From Candidatus Cloacimonadota bacterium (lineage in GTDB: Bacteria; Muiribacteriota; UBA6191), in the NCBI GenBank assembly GCA_023954715.1, contig JAGSHD010000004.1, positions 62,001 through 126,000 of the forward strand: 64,000 bases of DNA. Direction: 5' to 3'. The stretch's first letter is position 1. Every line of letters begins with the position of its first letter. The position numbers and the translations under genes are program-made. Below, piece by piece: positions 63,202 to 64,000 of this stretch. The notes below the pieces were generated by a model. That model saw nothing but the letters and a program-made list of their open reading frames with translations. It was not told where the DNA came from and ran no database searches.

Positions 63202-64000
63202 TTAATAATAGTACCTATAGTTTCTGGCCCCAAACAGCTCAACTTCTGACACCCTGTTCACAACTAATCCTAAATTATCTATTCCTAAATTTTCCAACTC
63301 TGATAGTTGCTTTTCTACATTAACTACTTTAGTTTTATCGATAGATAGTACAAACAAAGTAACAGTCGTTTTTTTTGCGTAAATAAATGCATCCGTCGCA
63401 TAGGCTACCGGAGGAGTATCAAACAAAATAAAGTCGTATCGTTCTTCTAGCATTGACAATATATTATCAAACCTTGAAGAATGTAAAAAGTCCGCCGAAT
63501 TTAAAGAAGTTATACCACTAGACATAAAATCTAAATTTTTAATTTTTGTATCTTGAATTACATCTTCTAAAGAACAATCATCCATCAAATCCACAAATCC
63601 TAACAAATTTTCCAAACCAAGCATCAAGTGATCTCTGGGTAATCGAACATCTCCATCTACAAGTAATACTTTTTTACCCATCATTGCCATACTCGTAGCT
63701 AAGTTTACAGATACAAATGACTTTCCATCGCCTCGTTCTGCAGACGAGATTGTAATACTTTTCAACCCCGAAAAATGAAAGTTCAAGTTAGCTCTTAACT
63801 TTCTAAAACTTTCTGCAACAGGAGTTTTACTTTCAATACAAACAATCTCATTTCCATCTAAAATTTTAGATCCAACAATTAGTCCATAAACTTTTTGAGG
63901 TAAAACTTTGGAAACATCAAAAGATCTCATAAACTTTCCACTAAAAAAGTACTTTGTATACAAAATAACTGCAACACTTATTAAACCAAAAACCAATAAA
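63202..64000 (-). CDS. Wzc/CapB-type tyrosine kinase, C-terminal part
   Basis: The frame is open to the right edge, so the N-terminus is outside the window. The visible part starts with a membrane segment, then a cytoplasmic BY-kinase domain: ESFRKLRANLNF, the P-loop SSAERGDGKSF, the second Walker motif LLVDGDVR and FILFDTPP, and a terminal tyrosine cluster (YRYYY) for autophosphorylation. Such kinases control the length and export of capsule or exopolysaccharide. The convergent receiver gene ends 1 base away. Confidence 0.9.
   Translation of the reverse strand, partial: LLVFGLISVAVILYTKYFFSGKFMRSFDVSKVLPQKVYGLIVGSKILDGNEIVCIESKTPVAESFRKLRANLNFHFSGLKSITISSAERGDGKSFVSVNLATSMAMMGKKVLLVDGDVRLPRDHLMLGLENLLGFVDLMDDCSLEDVIQDTKIKNLDFMSSGITSLNSADFLHSSRFDNILSMLEERYDFILFDTPPVAYATDAFIYAKKTTVTLFVLSIDKTKVVNVEKQLSELENLGIDNLGLVVNRVSEVELFGARNYRYYY

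Noticed and set aside
1..64000. CRISPR arrays, tRNA or rRNA genes, insertion sequences, phage genes
   Set aside because: None recognised: intergenic spaces are short, without regular repeats, T-arm-like sequences, transposase genes or terminal inverted repeats.

Overview
The window is AT-rich (roughly one third G+C by eye), gene-dense and Gram-negative in character. It has a meso-diaminopimelate-type murein cluster (MurE carries the DNPR motif), a Wzc-like tyrosine kinase, WecA-like and WcaJ-like glycan initiators, and many 1-, 4- or 8-base gene overlaps, including convergent genes that share stop codons. The low G+C, the mixture of division genes, leucine catabolism and nonulosonate synthesis, and the compact layout would fit a Bdellovibrionota/Oligoflexia-type or similarly AT-rich lineage. 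That placement is inference; no rRNA or other decisive marker is present.

Layout. (1) 1-9.6 kb, minus strand: the 5' part of a HEAT-like protein gene, mfd, then an operon read serB/serC fusion - serA - DUF3592-like membrane protein - kinase-like protein. (2) 9.9-12.1 kb, plus strand: selD-mnmH, a selenium pathway aimed at tRNA 2-selenouridine. (3) 12.1-19.1 kb, minus strand: a rearranged dcw cluster, ftsL-rsmH-ftsI-murE-murF-mraY. (4) 19.3-23 kb: YjbQ, a WcaJ-type initiating sugar transferase, a YdjM-like membrane protein and a DnaB/RecA-like ATPase with a degenerate P-loop. (5) 23.2-52.1 kb: a large cell-surface glycan island. (6) 52.2-58.2 kb, minus strand: a methylcrotonyl-CoA carboxylase and HMG-CoA lyase operon with a methyltransferase and a HAD phosphatase at its tail, ended by a hairpin. 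(7) 58.4-64 kb: rplY with a textbook promoter and terminator, a WecA-like transferase, a HEAT-like protein, a membrane-anchored double-receiver protein and the C-terminal kinase part of a Wzc-like protein.

The island has three parts. The left part (23.2-29.9 kb, plus) holds a sugar reductase, a GT2 glycosyltransferase, a WbqC protein, two radical SAM/SPASM enzymes (one fused to a nucleotidyltransferase-like domain), a GalE-like epimerase and a PIG-L deacetylase. The middle part holds a three-gene minus-strand group (a radical-SAM-like protein without its cluster cysteines, a sugar-1-phosphate nucleotidyltransferase and a zinc-ribbon methyltransferase). Divergent from it is a WbpG/PseA-HisF-HisH trio predicted to convert an N-acetyl sugar to its acetamidino form. 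The right part (35.9-52.1 kb, minus) is two GT-B-like proteins, then LegB-LegC-LegG-formyltransferase-aminotransferase-LegI-oxidoreductase-LegF-SDR-epimerase-methyltransferase-sulfotransferase-deacetylase-like-acyltransferase. It is best read as synthesis of a CMP-activated legionaminic-acid-like nonulosonate that is probably formylated and/or amidinated and further decorated. No Wzx, Wzy or ABC exporter is encoded in the window.

The most notable observations are these. The HisF homologue has lost both catalytic aspartates (E11 and Q130) but keeps the whole ammonia-gate set R5/E46/K99/E167. A nucleotidyltransferase-like/radical-SAM fusion has a cysteine-free partner of the same layout encoded nearby. 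Phosphoserine phosphatase is fused to an aminotransferase beside serA. A two-receiver protein with a C-terminal membrane anchor lies next to the tyrosine kinase.
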